Origin: Cytobacillus stercorigallinarum
GTDB taxonomy: Bacteria > Bacillota > Bacilli > Bacillales > Cytobacillaceae
Direction: 5' to 3'
DNA: 64,000 nucleotides
Assembly: GCF_014836495.1 (NCBI RefSeq)
Contig: NZ_JACSQT010000001.1
Location: 1 to 64,000, forward strand
A program made the position numbers and the translations under genes. The first letter of the stretch is position 1; each line of letters starts with the position of its first letter. The notes below the pieces were generated by a model, which worked only from the letters and a program-made list of their open reading frames with translations, ran no database searches and was not told the DNA's origin. Positions 38,264-46,551 of this stretch are shown here, piece by piece.

Positions 38264-39085
38264 CTAATTTAAATAAGTAATGGCTTGCCTGCCCATTTGT
38301 TCCCAACCTGCTTGGAACTCTTTGATAGGTGCTTTCTTATTTTTTATATTTGAAAAGGGATCATTAAAGTATATATATTGGTCATCGTATCCAGTGACTA
38401 ACACGGAATGTTCTTTATACGTAATATCAATCACGCCACTTGGTGTGTGCCATGTCTGAAAATAAGCATCAGGCAGTTCATTGTATTTCGTATTAATAAT
38501 CACCCAGACAGGTTTCTCATTAGAGAGATGTGTTTTGATTGACGAAAAGTCATCACCAGTAAAATCATGAATCTTATCTGGTAAATAGGTTTCTGCCAGC
38601 TCTTTAATCGGCGTATGGTAAACCCCGAGTCCTCGATTGTTAAAAGAGTACATATCGCCAACAAAACCGTCATTGGGGTGACCATAATAAATCTTGCCCT
38701 CTTTTTTTTGAAACGTTGCAGGGTTTTTCCTGATTTCTTTAGCTAAAGTCATTTTATCAACAGTTACACCTGCATGGTTGAGTAACATCGCCAGGCTTGT
38801 TACTTCACATCCGCGAGGGAGTTCTGGAAATTGTGGTATGACCGGAATGTCCAATAATACTTGTTGTTTTATTTTTACGATAAATTCTTCATTGTTTGTA
38901 CCTTCCGCCCTTTTGTTCTCTCGGAAAGGAGCCGCATCAGCGTGTTCCGTTGTTACTCTCGGAGAAGGAAGAAGGAAAATTAAAATAAGAAGAAGGATAA
39001 GCAGTTGTTTAGCACCATTTTTTAGCAGTTTTATCAATAAATAAGCTAACAAAATCAGTGTCAATCCAATAATAAATTTCAACAA
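38264..39085 (-). CDS. C39-like papain-fold protein, membrane-anchored (YvpB type)
   Basis: A 273-residue protein. Two N-terminal hydrophobic stretches (about residues 3-21 and 27-44) suggest membrane anchoring, with the rest outside. The C39_2-type domain has Cys in LPRGCEVTSLAML, His in KEHSVLVTGYD, and the Asp of YFNDPFSN. Related Bacillus proteins (YvpB) are uncharacterised predicted cysteine peptidases. Stands alone, convergent with asnB; CACCTGA-type ribosome site upstream. Confidence 0.82.
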   Translation of the reverse strand: MLKFIIGLTLILLAYLLIKLLKNGAKQLLILLLILIFLLPSPRVTTEHADAAPFRENKRAEGTNNEEFIVKIKQQVLLDIPVIPQFPELPRGCEVTSLAMLLNHAGVTVDKMTLAKEIRKNPATFQKKEGKIYYGHPNDGFVGDMYSFNNRGLGVYHTPIKELAETYLPDKIHDFTGDDFSSIKTHLSNEKPVWVIINTKYNELPDAYFQTWHTPSGVIDITYKEHSVLVTGYDDQYIYFNDPFSNIKNKKAPIKEFQAGWEQMGRQAITYLN

Positions 39086-39147
39086 TTACACCACCTGAAA
39101 AAATGTCTTCCACTTATTATCGGCGATAGAGCAAAATTTATCAGAAG

Positions 39148-39669
39148 TTATTGCTGCTCTTTTTTGATTGCTTTGTAGTACTGCCCTTTCTCAGCATATT
39201 CTCGTACAATCCGCTCCATATCTTTTTTATCATCGTCATTTAATTCACGTACTACTTTTGCTGGACGACCAAATGCTAAAGTGTTTGGGGGGATGATCTT
39301 CCCTTGAGGCACAAGACTACCTGCTCCGATAAATGCACCTTCACCAATTTCTGCACCATCTAAGACGATGGAACCCATGCCAATTAATGCTCTTTTTCTT
39401 ATTTTACAACTATGTAAGATCACTTGGTGTCCAATTGTCACTTCATCTTCAAGGATGAGTGGGTTTTGAGGGCTTTGGTGAAGAACAGAATTGTCTTGTA
39501 TATTCACCCTTTTTCCAATATAAGTGGGTGCAACATCGCCGCGGATGACAGTATTGAACCAAACGCTTGATCCTTCGCCAATTTCTACATCACCCGTAAT
39601 AGTTGTATAATCAGCAATAAATACATCATCAGCAATTTTTGGTTGTTTGTCATGAAAAGGATAAATCAT
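39148..39669 (-). CDS. ytoA: Gamma-carbonic-anhydrase-like hexapeptide-repeat protein YtoA
   Basis: A 173-residue left-handed beta-helix protein. Hexapeptide repeats run through residues about 10-135 ([51 protein letters not shown]). The two His of the metal site in HQ/GHQVILH are kept, and [10 protein letters not shown] and a helix close the protein. It matches B. subtilis YtoA closely. The start MIYPF at 39669 is chosen by analogy; an ATG 9 nt upstream sits only 2 nt from AAGGAG. Confidence 0.9.
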   Translation of the reverse strand: MIYPFHDKQPKIADDVFIADYTTITGDVEIGEGSSVWFNTVIRGDVAPTYIGKRVNIQDNSVLHQSPQNPLILEDEVTIGHQVILHSCKIRKRALIGMGSIVLDGAEIGEGAFIGAGSLVPQGKIIPPNTLAFGRPAKVVRELNDDDKKDMERIVREYAEKGQYYKAIKKEQQ

Positions 39670-39850
39670 TGATATCATAGCTCCTTTTTATCTTAGTCAA
39701 TTTATAAGGGCTGTTTTCTAGCCATTCAGCTCTTTTTTAATATTATATCATGGAGAAATCATGAGAAATCGTGAAGATTTTTTAAAGGTAGGATATAATA
39801 AAGGATAACAAACTTGAACGAAACAGAATTGTTTTTAGGAGGATCAGACG

Positions 39851-40654
39851 ATGTGGAAATGGGAAGCTGAGGGTGAGGCAAAAGGTGTGATTGTGATGGT
39901 TCATGGGGCAATGGAACATCACGGCAGGTATGGTTGGTTAATAGAAATGTGGAGAGTATCAGGATTTCACGTCATTATGGGTGACCTTCCGGGCCAAGGA
40001 ATGACGACGAGATCAAGAAGAGGGCATATAGATTCTTTTCAAGAGTATCTTATTGAGGTAAAGGATTGGATACAAGCTGCTTACACCTTTGATTTACCTG
40101 TTTTTCTTTTAGGTCATAGCATGGGTGGTTTAATAACAATACGCTTGTTACAAGAAGAAAGATTAAAGCTAGCGGGCGTCATTCTTTCATCTCCATGTTT
40201 AGGACTTATGAAAAACCCACCAAAGCTACTCGAGCTTGCATCGTATCCTTTAAATAAAATTGCTCCTACATTAAGAGTCAATTCCGGATTAACTATTGAT
40301 ATGGCAACAAGGAATGCTGATGTAAGAGAAATGGATGTAAACGATACATTATATATTACCAAAGTGTCTATAAGGTGGTTTCGTGAACTACAGCAAACGA
40401 TCAATCTCGCATTTGAAGATATAAAAAAGGTGCAAGATGTGCCTTTACTGGTTATGCAAGGTGGAGATGACAAAATTGTTAATAAGGTTCCCGTTAAACA
40501 ATGGTTCAATAAAGCTCCGTTTACTGAGAAACGTTTTAAAGAATGGCCAAAATGCTATCATGAAATCTTTAATGAGCCAGAGAGGGAAGATGTATTTGAT
40601 TATGCAAAGGATTTTGTAATGAGCAGTTTGCGTTCTATCGGGTATATCATTTAG
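39851..40654 (+). CDS. ytpA: Serine aminopeptidase-type lipase YtpA (monoacylglycerol lipase/lysophospholipase-like)
   Basis: A 267-residue alpha/beta hydrolase with VHGAMEHHGRY near the N terminus (the HG and downstream HxGRY are typical of the lipase family), the elbow LGHSMGG, and late Asp/His in GGDDKIV and CYHEIFNEPE. B. subtilis YtpA has been linked to bacilysocin, a lysophospholipid antibiotic. AGGAGG lies 8 nt before the ATG. Operon with ytpB, 24 bp downstream. Confidence 0.9.
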   Translation: MWKWEAEGEAKGVIVMVHGAMEHHGRYGWLIEMWRVSGFHVIMGDLPGQGMTTRSRRGHIDSFQEYLIEVKDWIQAAYTFDLPVFLLGHSMGGLITIRLLQEERLKLAGVILSSPCLGLMKNPPKLLELASYPLNKIAPTLRVNSGLTIDMATRNADVREMDVNDTLYITKVSIRWFRELQQTINLAFEDIKKVQDVPLLVMQGGDDKIVNKVPVKQWFNKAPFTEKRFKEWPKCYHEIFNEPEREDVFDYAKDFVMSSLRSIGYII

Positions 40655-40678
40655 TAAAGCGTAAGGGGAGTCCATGTA

Positions 40679-41764
40679 ATGAATGTACCAACAATGCCGA
40701 TCAGCTTAATGACAAATGCATATAGAAAAGTGATGCCTGCTGTGAATGAAGAGTTAAATAAATGGCGCAAATTGGCGGAATCAATCCCCAATGAGGAATT
40801 AAAGTCGCAAGCTCTTTCTAGCATAAAAGATAAAACCTTTCATTGTGAGGGTGGGGCCATCATGTCACTTTTGGCCGTTGATGATTATCGTCAAGTCATA
40901 ACGTTTATTGTTGCCTATCAAACCATTAGTGATTACTTAGATAATTTATGTGATAGAAGTACATCGATGGACCCTAAAGATTTTACGGCAATACATGAAG
41001 CGATGCGTCATTCATTGTTAATCGATGATCAGTTACCTAAGGTGAACTATTATCGTTATCGGGATGACCAAGAAGATGGTGGGTATCTATTAGCATTAGT
41101 GATGACTTGCCGTAAAGTTTTAGCTTCTATGGAAAATTATCCGATGATCAAATCTTACTTAACAGAGCTTTGTCGTTATTATTGTGATTTACAAATACAT
41201 AAACATGTGGCAATAGAACAAAGAGTTCCTCGCTTGCAAAATTGGTATAAAGAACATCAAGATATCATCCCATCTATGAGCTGGTATGAATTTTCTGCTT
41301 GTTCGGGTTCTACACTCGGTATTTTTTGTTTAGTTGCTTATGCAACGAGAAGGGACTATAAGGAAAGCTATGGTGAGATTATACGTAATGGGTATTTTCC
41401 ATACATTCAAGGCTTACACATTTTATTAGACTATTACATTGATCAAGAGGAAGATAAGGAAGCAGGGGATTTAAACTTTTGCTTTTATTATGAAGATGAA
41501 AAAGAGTTATTTGAGCGCATGCGTTATTTTGTAAAGTGTGCAGATGAGCAGACGGATAAGCTTCCACATAAACGATTTCACCTTTTAATTAACCGGGGGT
41601 TATTAGGGCTATACTTATCAGATGAAAAAGTTGGAAAAAGACAGCAAATGAAAAAACTAGCAAGAAAGATGATTAAATCTGGTGGATTTTCAAGCCTCTT
41701 TTTTTATATTAATGGTCGTGCCTATCGCGCATTAAAAAGCAGGAAGGCAGTTGTGAGTTCATGA
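40679..41764 (+). CDS. ytpB: Tetraprenyl-beta-curcumene synthase YtpB
   Basis: A 361-residue DUF2600 protein equal in size to B. subtilis YtpB, a head-to-tail-type C35 terpene cyclase that makes tetraprenyl-beta-curcumene. The Asp-rich element ISDYLDNLCDR (around residues 82-92) fits the metal-binding site. Others lie in YYCDLQIHKH and SACSGSTLG. AGGGGAG lies about 8 nt before the ATG. Its product becomes sporulenes or baciterpenols in Bacillus; no squalene-type cyclase is in this window. Confidence 0.9.
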   Translation: MNVPTMPISLMTNAYRKVMPAVNEELNKWRKLAESIPNEELKSQALSSIKDKTFHCEGGAIMSLLAVDDYRQVITFIVAYQTISDYLDNLCDRSTSMDPKDFTAIHEAMRHSLLIDDQLPKVNYYRYRDDQEDGGYLLALVMTCRKVLASMENYPMIKSYLTELCRYYCDLQIHKHVAIEQRVPRLQNWYKEHQDIIPSMSWYEFSACSGSTLGIFCLVAYATRRDYKESYGEIIRNGYFPYIQGLHILLDYYIDQEEDKEAGDLNFCFYYEDEKELFERMRYFVKCADEQTDKLPHKRFHLLINRGLLGLYLSDEKVGKRQQMKKLARKMIKSGGFSSLFFYINGRAYRALKSRKAVVSS

Positions 41765-41990
41765 TTTGAAAGCTTAATGTCTGTCTTAAAACGATAAAAT
41801 TTGCAGAATAAAATTCTGCCTACTGTCATTATCTTGGAACATTAGGTAATGAGGGGTTTCTGTCGCCATAGGTCTGCATCGAATCACACAAGGTAAAAGC
41901 ATGCATGTCTGACTCGCAAGCAAGCCATCAAGAAAAGACATGCTGACTTGAATAGCTTAGAATCGGTTCAGACGCTAAAATGTACATAAA
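41765..41990. other. Intergenic stretch without recognised genes
   Basis: About 225 bp between convergent ytpB and ytqB. A small hairpin (GCAGAAT..ATTCTGC near 41813) lacks a T tail. No open frame with a ribosome site. Confidence 0.45.
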
Positions 41991-42022
41991 ATAAAAAAAC
42001 AAGAACAAATTTGTTCTTGTCT
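41991..42022 (-). terminator. Terminator of ytqB
   Basis: CAAGAACAAA / TTTGTTCTTG perfect stem, then T run on the minus strand. Confidence 0.88.
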
Positions 42023-42042
42023 GTACGTAATTGATCTTCGTC

Positions 42043-42615
42043 TTACCTTTTCTCAATCGCAACAATAAAAGGTGGACGGTTAGCTTGGTTAATGAATTGA
42101 TACTGCAAAATATGAGCAGTATGTTGATCAATGGTTTTCAAGTAACGCAAAATATAGTCACGCTCAACAGCACCTTCTGGATGGCCATGATAAATCACCA
42201 AAATAATGATGCCTTCAGGTGCCATCATATCGATTAATTGTTCAATCGCGGAAATAGTTGTTCTCGGTCTTGTGACAATCGTTTTGTCTCCACCAGGTAA
42301 GTACCCGAGGTTAAAAATGGCGCCAGTGATACGACCGAAATGAATGGGTGGAATGCAAGCAGTTACATGCTCATGACCACGATTGAATAGAACTGTACGA
42401 TTAGAAAGTTCGTGTTCATCAAGTTTAATTTGGGTAGACTGTATGGCCTCTTCTTGGATATCGAATCCATATACTCTGCCATGTTCGCCAACGAGTTGAG
42501 CTAAAAATAATGTGTCATGTCCATTTCCAAGTGTGGCATCAACGACGACATCTCCTGGTGCAATTGCTTTCTGTAGTAGTTCTCTCGCAAATGGTAAAAT
42601 ACGTTCTATCTTCAA
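42043..42615 (-). CDS. mnmM: tRNA wobble-uridine methyltransferase MnmM (YtqB)
   Basis: A 190-residue class I SAM-dependent methyltransferase. SAM-binding motif I is VVDATLGNGHDTLFLA. An acidic YGFDIQ follows, and motif IV-like IFNLGYLPGGDK replaces NPPY. YtqB of B. subtilis methylates 5-aminomethyl(-2-thio)uridine of tRNA wobble U to mnm5(s2)U (assignment from published work on the family). It overlaps ytqA by 4 bp (ATGA), so both steps are coupled. Followed by a terminator. Confidence 0.88.
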   Translation of the reverse strand: MKIERILPFARELLQKAIAPGDVVVDATLGNGHDTLFLAQLVGEHGRVYGFDIQEEAIQSTQIKLDEHELSNRTVLFNRGHEHVTACIPPIHFGRITGAIFNLGYLPGGDKTIVTRPRTTISAIEQLIDMMAPEGIIILVIYHGHPEGAVERDYILRYLKTIDQHTAHILQYQFINQANRPPFIVAIEKR

Positions 42616-43580
42616 GAGCTCACCTCCTCGGTAAATGATTGATGATATTTACCTTGCCAGCTATCTCTTCGCTTTAGTTCCTGATCAATGCCATTTAGGA
42701 CATCCCATTTATTCACACTCCACATAGGACCTATCATAAGATCGATAGGCCCATCGCCAGTAATGCGATGAACAATCATCTCTTTTGGTAAAATTTCTAA
42801 TTGGTCACAAACTAACTGAATGTAGTCATCACGGCTAAGGAATGAAACCATTCCCTTTTCATATTGCTTAACCATCGGCGTGCCTTTTAAAAGATGTAAC
42901 AAGTGTATTTTAATTCCCTGCACATCTAATTTTGCCACCTCCTGTGCTGTTTCCATCATCATTTCAGGTGACTCTTCAGGTAAACCATTAATGATATGAG
43001 AACAGACACGTATATGATGTTGCCGAAGTTTCTTTACGCCTTCTTTATAGCAATCATAATCATGTGCACGATTAATTAGTTGGGCTGTTTTTTCATGAAC
43101 GGTTTGTAGGCCTAATTCAACCCATAAGTATGTTCTTTTATTAAGGTCAGCTAAATAGTCTATGACATCATCTGGTAAACAATCAGGCCTTGTGGCAATA
43201 GATAAGCCAACAACTCCTTCTTGTTTTAAGACAAATTCATACTTTTCTTTAAGTACTTCAACAGGTGCATGGGTATTTGTGAATGCTTGGAAATAAGCGA
43301 TGTATTTTCCATTTTTCCATTTCTTATGCATGCTATCCTTGATTTTAATAAATTGTACGTCTAATGGTTCTGCCCGATTACCGGCAAAATCACCTGAACC
43401 TGCTGCACTGCAAAATGTACAGCCACCATGAGCGACAGTACCATCACGATTAGGACAATCAAAGCCCCCATCCAAAGCTACTTTAAAGACCTTATGTCCG
43501 AAATGTTTTTTTAAATGAAAGTTCCATGTATGATAACGTTTTTGATCAATTGTATATGGAAATTGAGTGAGTAAATCCAA
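42612..43580 (-). CDS. ytqA: Radical SAM protein YtqA (MnmL type, tRNA wobble-U pathway)
   Basis: A 322-residue protein of the YhcC/YtqA radical SAM family. The cysteine cluster is C-PNRDGTVAHGGC-TFC (residues about 38-54), and a SIATRPDCLPDDV segment is typical of the family. It is reported to work with YtqB in making mnm5U, turning cmnm5 into the nm5 intermediate. The TTG start at 43580 follows TAGGAGGG by 6 nt and gives the B. subtilis length; a GTG 24 nt upstream precedes that site. Confidence 0.88.
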   Translation of the reverse strand: MDLLTQFPYTIDQKRYHTWNFHLKKHFGHKVFKVALDGGFDCPNRDGTVAHGGCTFCSAAGSGDFAGNRAEPLDVQFIKIKDSMHKKWKNGKYIAYFQAFTNTHAPVEVLKEKYEFVLKQEGVVGLSIATRPDCLPDDVIDYLADLNKRTYLWVELGLQTVHEKTAQLINRAHDYDCYKEGVKKLRQHHIRVCSHIINGLPEESPEMMMETAQEVAKLDVQGIKIHLLHLLKGTPMVKQYEKGMVSFLSRDDYIQLVCDQLEILPKEMIVHRITGDGPIDLMIGPMWSVNKWDVLNGIDQELKRRDSWQGKYHQSFTEEVSS

Positions 43581-43754
43581 AGTTAGCCCTCCTAAAGTCA
43601 CCACTGTGACAAATTCAATATTATCATGAAAGAAATCATCAACTCAATTACACATTGATAACATTTCAATTAGTAGAAATGGAACACTCGGTAAATACTA
43701 TCTATGAGGCGCATTTGCTTCGTACACTTCATTAAAAAGAGGGGGAAGGCTTTT

Positions 43755-44018
43755 ATGGCAACCCGTGAATCCGTACAACAATTAATGCAACAATGTGAAG
43801 AAGTAATACAATTTGCTAATATGCAGTTTAAAGATGGACAAATGCAAGAACATTATAACGACCAAGACTATGCTAAAGCGCTTGCTCATATTGAACAAGC
43901 CTACAATGATTTAATGACGATGTCTCATAGTGCTACAGATGCACAAAGGGAAGAGCTTCATCGAATGAGATTACAATTACAGCAATTACAAAATCAAATG
44001 ATCATTACTCCCCATTAA
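43755..44018 (+). CDS. ytzC: DUF2524 protein YtzC
   Basis: An 87-residue, helical, Gln-rich protein (ATRESVQQLMQQCEEVI at the start, LQLQQLQNQM at the end). It matches B. subtilis YtzC in length and in its place next to ytqA. Function unknown. GGGGGAAGG lies about 6 nt before the ATG; a longer frame upstream has no ribosome site. Confidence 0.85.
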   Translation: MATRESVQQLMQQCEEVIQFANMQFKDGQMQEHYNDQDYAKALAHIEQAYNDLMTMSHSATDAQREELHRMRLQLQQLQNQMIITPH

Positions 44019-44032
44019 GAGGTGAATAATAA

Positions 44033-44197
44033 ATGGTTAGAAAAAAATCAAACCAAAACAATCCAGAGCAAAAAACAAGAAATGGTCTCAATAACCAAGA
44101 GGTTGAATTCGGTAGTGCGAATGTGATCCCACGGTCTAAAAAGAAGTATGAGGAAACAGGTGGGCAACCTGTGAAATCAAAATTTCATCCAGAATAA
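44033..44197 (+). CDS. Small basic hydrophilic protein, unknown
   Basis: A 54-residue frame starting MVRKKSNQNNPEQKT and ending KSKFHPE. AAGAGGTG stands 8 nt before the ATG and a terminator follows, so it looks like a real gene. The low-complexity, Asn/Gln/Lys-rich composition recalls small spore-core proteins of Bacilli, but I recognise no named family. It lies 14 bp after ytzC and is probably co-transcribed with it. Confidence 0.65.
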   Translation: MVRKKSNQNNPEQKTRNGLNNQEVEFGSANVIPRSKKKYEETGGQPVKSKFHPE

Positions 44198-44221
44198 ATC
44201 ATATGTGTAAGTCAAATAATC

Positions 44222-44267
44222 CCGTACATCAAGCGAATTTCATGGAGTTTGCTTGTGTACGGTTTTT
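44222..44267 (+). terminator. Terminator after the small basic protein gene
   Basis: CCGTACA(T)CAAGC pairs with GCTTGTGTACGG, then TTTTT. Confidence 0.85.
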
Positions 44268-44487
44268 GAAAAAGTTAATAAAACGATTACTGTATATATC
44301 ATACATAATGGCATCCATTTCTTCCGTTTATGCTTAATTTTAAGAGTATTTATTCATTTATATGTATAGATAAGGTAGATGTCTAAATCTGTCACAAAAT
44401 TAGTATTGAATCCATCATCAAAAACGAATAGAATTTATTTTGGAATTCGAAATGGAATGAAATGAATAGAATGTGAAAGGGGTATGG

Positions 44488-45675
44488 ATGATGCCTCGAG
44501 CTTTGTGGTTATTAGTTATTGGGATGGCTGTTAATGTAACAGGTTCCTCTTTTTTATGGCCTTTAAACACGATTTATATGCATGAAGAATTAGGAAAGTC
44601 TTTATCGATGGCCGGTATTGTTTTAATGATCAATTCAGCAGCAACAGTCATAGGCAATCTCGTTGGTGGTGTGCTGTTTGATAAATTAGGTGGCTATCGC
44701 TCGATTTTATTAGGCGTAGTCATTTCGTTAGCTTCACTCATTATTATGGTCTTTAAACACGGATGGCCGGAATACATTGTATTATTGACGATTTTAGGTT
44801 TTGGCTCAGGAATCGTGTTTCCTTCTATGTATGCATTGGCAGGAAGTGTATGGAAAGAGGGCGGGAGAAAAGCGTTTAATGCGATGTATGTAGCGACAAA
44901 TCTAGGTGTCGCATTAGGTGCAGCAATGGCAGGGTATATTGCTTCATTTTCTTTCAATTATATTTTTATCGCTAATTGTCTAATGTATATTTTGTTCTTT
45001 TTGATAGCAGTCACTAGCTATCGAAAAATGGAAGTAAAACCTGTTAATCAACCAAATGAAATAAAAACAGAACAAAAATGGCGCGGTAATCCTAAATTAA
45101 ACGCACTATTCATTCTGTTAATCGGTTATCTATTATGTTGTATTGGCTATGTGCAATGGCAATCGACTATCTCAGCATATACTCAACAAATTGGGATTTC
45201 TTTAAAACAATACAGTATGTTATGGACAATAAATGGCGCCATGATCGTGCTTGCACAACCATTAATTAGTCTTTTAGTTAAAAGAATAAAATCATTAAAA
45301 GTACAAATTATTATTGGCATTTTTATTTTTGCTATCTCTTTTGCTGTTGTAGGAAATGCAGTTGCCTTTTCTGGTTTTGTCACCGCAATGATTATTTTAA
45401 CCATTGGCGAAATGCTTGTATGGCCTGCGGTACCTACTATTGCAAATGACTTAGCACCAAAAGGTAAAGAAGGGTTCTATCAAGGGATTGTTAATAGTGT
45501 CTCTACAGGAGGCAGAATGATCGGGCCGTTACTTGGAGGCGTACTTGTCGATGTATATGGTGTAAAGATGCTTTTCGGTATTCTAATGGCATTACTGCTC
45601 ATCTCCGTATATACAACCATTGTTTATGATAAAAAGCTTAAAAAGAAAAAAGTCATGCCAGCTATATCTTCATAA
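44488..45675 (+). CDS. yttB: Major facilitator superfamily transporter YttB
   Basis: Predicted drug or metabolite exporter with 12 membrane segments in about 395 residues. The intracellular loop 2-3 motif appears as GGVLFDKLGGYRS (G-x3-D-x-x-G-x-R-x type). It resembles B. subtilis YttB, which lies in the same leuS neighbourhood. AAAGGGG lies 5 nt before ATG 44488 (or 8 nt before ATG 44491). The substrate is unknown. About 220 bp upstream carry no gene. Confidence 0.85.
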   Translation: MMPRALWLLVIGMAVNVTGSSFLWPLNTIYMHEELGKSLSMAGIVLMINSAATVIGNLVGGVLFDKLGGYRSILLGVVISLASLIIMVFKHGWPEYIVLLTILGFGSGIVFPSMYALAGSVWKEGGRKAFNAMYVATNLGVALGAAMAGYIASFSFNYIFIANCLMYILFFLIAVTSYRKMEVKPVNQPNEIKTEQKWRGNPKLNALFILLIGYLLCCIGYVQWQSTISAYTQQIGISLKQYSMLWTINGAMIVLAQPLISLLVKRIKSLKVQIIIGIFIFAISFAVVGNAVAFSGFVTAMIILTIGEMLVWPAVPTIANDLAPKGKEGFYQGIVNSVSTGGRMIGPLLGGVLVDVYGVKMLFGILMALLLISVYTTIVYDKKLKKKKVMPAISS

Positions 45676-45716
45676 AAAGAGAGCCCCGTAGATAAAAATT
45701 CTAGGGGCTCTTTACT
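45676..45716 (+). terminator. Terminator after yttB
   Basis: GAGCCCC / GGGGCTC core, extended stem with a bulge, loop AT-rich, then TTTA. Lies between convergent genes. Confidence 0.8.
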
Positions 45717-45723
45717 CAACCAT

Positions 45724-46077
45724 TCAGATAATATCTTGGTAATGATGTGATTGAACTTCATCTAGAAAAATGACTTTATGAAAGAAACTTTTCAAGATCA
45801 ACCAACGAGCGGGATAAGCCTCGATAAAACTTTCAATGACTTTTTCAGAATAGAGTATCAGGCAATCTAACTTCGGTTTGGTTTGTTTTAAATCATAATA
45901 TAAGGCATGTGGAATGGTGTAGTAATCATGTAATTGATAAGGATTTAATTTAATGGTTTTCATTTGGTTATTTTCAATGAACGTCTGGATGGATTGCTTC
46001 TGAACTTCAAGGCTTTCATCTAAAGTTTTATAATCATTCATAATCCACTTTTCATTAATAAAAGCGATACCTTTCAT
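45724..46077 (-). CDS. Hypothetical protein with resolvase-like N-terminal features
   Basis: A 117-residue protein. The segment TLDESLEVQKQSIQTFIENN resembles the start of serine-recombinase catalytic domains, where S-x-E-x-Q is followed by a helix. CLILYSEKVIESF recalls the DxLIVYSLDRLSR strand. The catalytic arginines (R8 and RSxR) are missing, and there is no DNA-binding tail. It may be a derived, non-catalytic relative, or the likeness may be chance. No neighbours explain it. ATG is preceded by AAGGTG. Confidence 0.6.
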   Translation of the reverse strand: MKGIAFINEKWIMNDYKTLDESLEVQKQSIQTFIENNQMKTIKLNPYQLHDYYTIPHALYYDLKQTKPKLDCLILYSEKVIESFIEAYPARWLILKSFFHKVIFLDEVQSHHYQDII

Positions 46078-46267
46078 AATATGAAATCACCTTTCCTTAT
46101 TTTTTACTATAGTTATGGGCAAAATAAGGAAGAGAAATACATGGATAAAAAAATTGTCACGATTTCGCTTTTCTTGAATAGCTTATACTTATCTATAGTA
46201 ACTTGTGAAAGCCTACTTGCATCAACCATTGAAATTGATTACAATGTCAATATGAATATTTTATAAC

Positions 46268-46516
46268 TGCAATGATGAGGAATAGTAATGCTAGGAAGCC
46301 TGATATTAGAGAGCTAGCGGTTGGTGTAAGCTAGTCAGGTCCTTTCATGAACTCGCCTACTGAGCAGCAAGTGTGAAAATAACAGTAATACTTGCCGTAC
46401 TCCGCGTTAAGGATGAATGAAGTGAACAGTTAACTGTAAACTGTTAATGTGGGTGGTACCGCGGGAGATATACATAATCCTCTCGTCCCTTTTTGAGGGA
46501 TGAGGGGTTTTTTTAT
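46268..46516 (+). ncRNA. T-box leader of leuS
   Basis: Shows stem I features followed by a candidate Leu specifier CTC at 46354-46356. The conserved T-box core GGGTGGTACCGCG is at 46451-46463. A terminator follows (CTCGTCCCT / AGGGATGAG, then TTTTTTT at 46507-46515). Uncharged tRNA-Leu should stabilise the antiterminator through TGG (46454-46456) and switch leuS on. Confidence 0.93.
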
Positions 46517-46551
46517 ACTTAAAAACGTAGCATTTTTTAGGAGGAAAGAAG

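Noticed and set aside
46141..46266. 41-codon frame with a fair AAGGAAGAG site upstream of the leuS T-box
   Set aside because: The sequence has no family likeness, and the region must hold the leuS promoter; evidence is too thin to call a gene.
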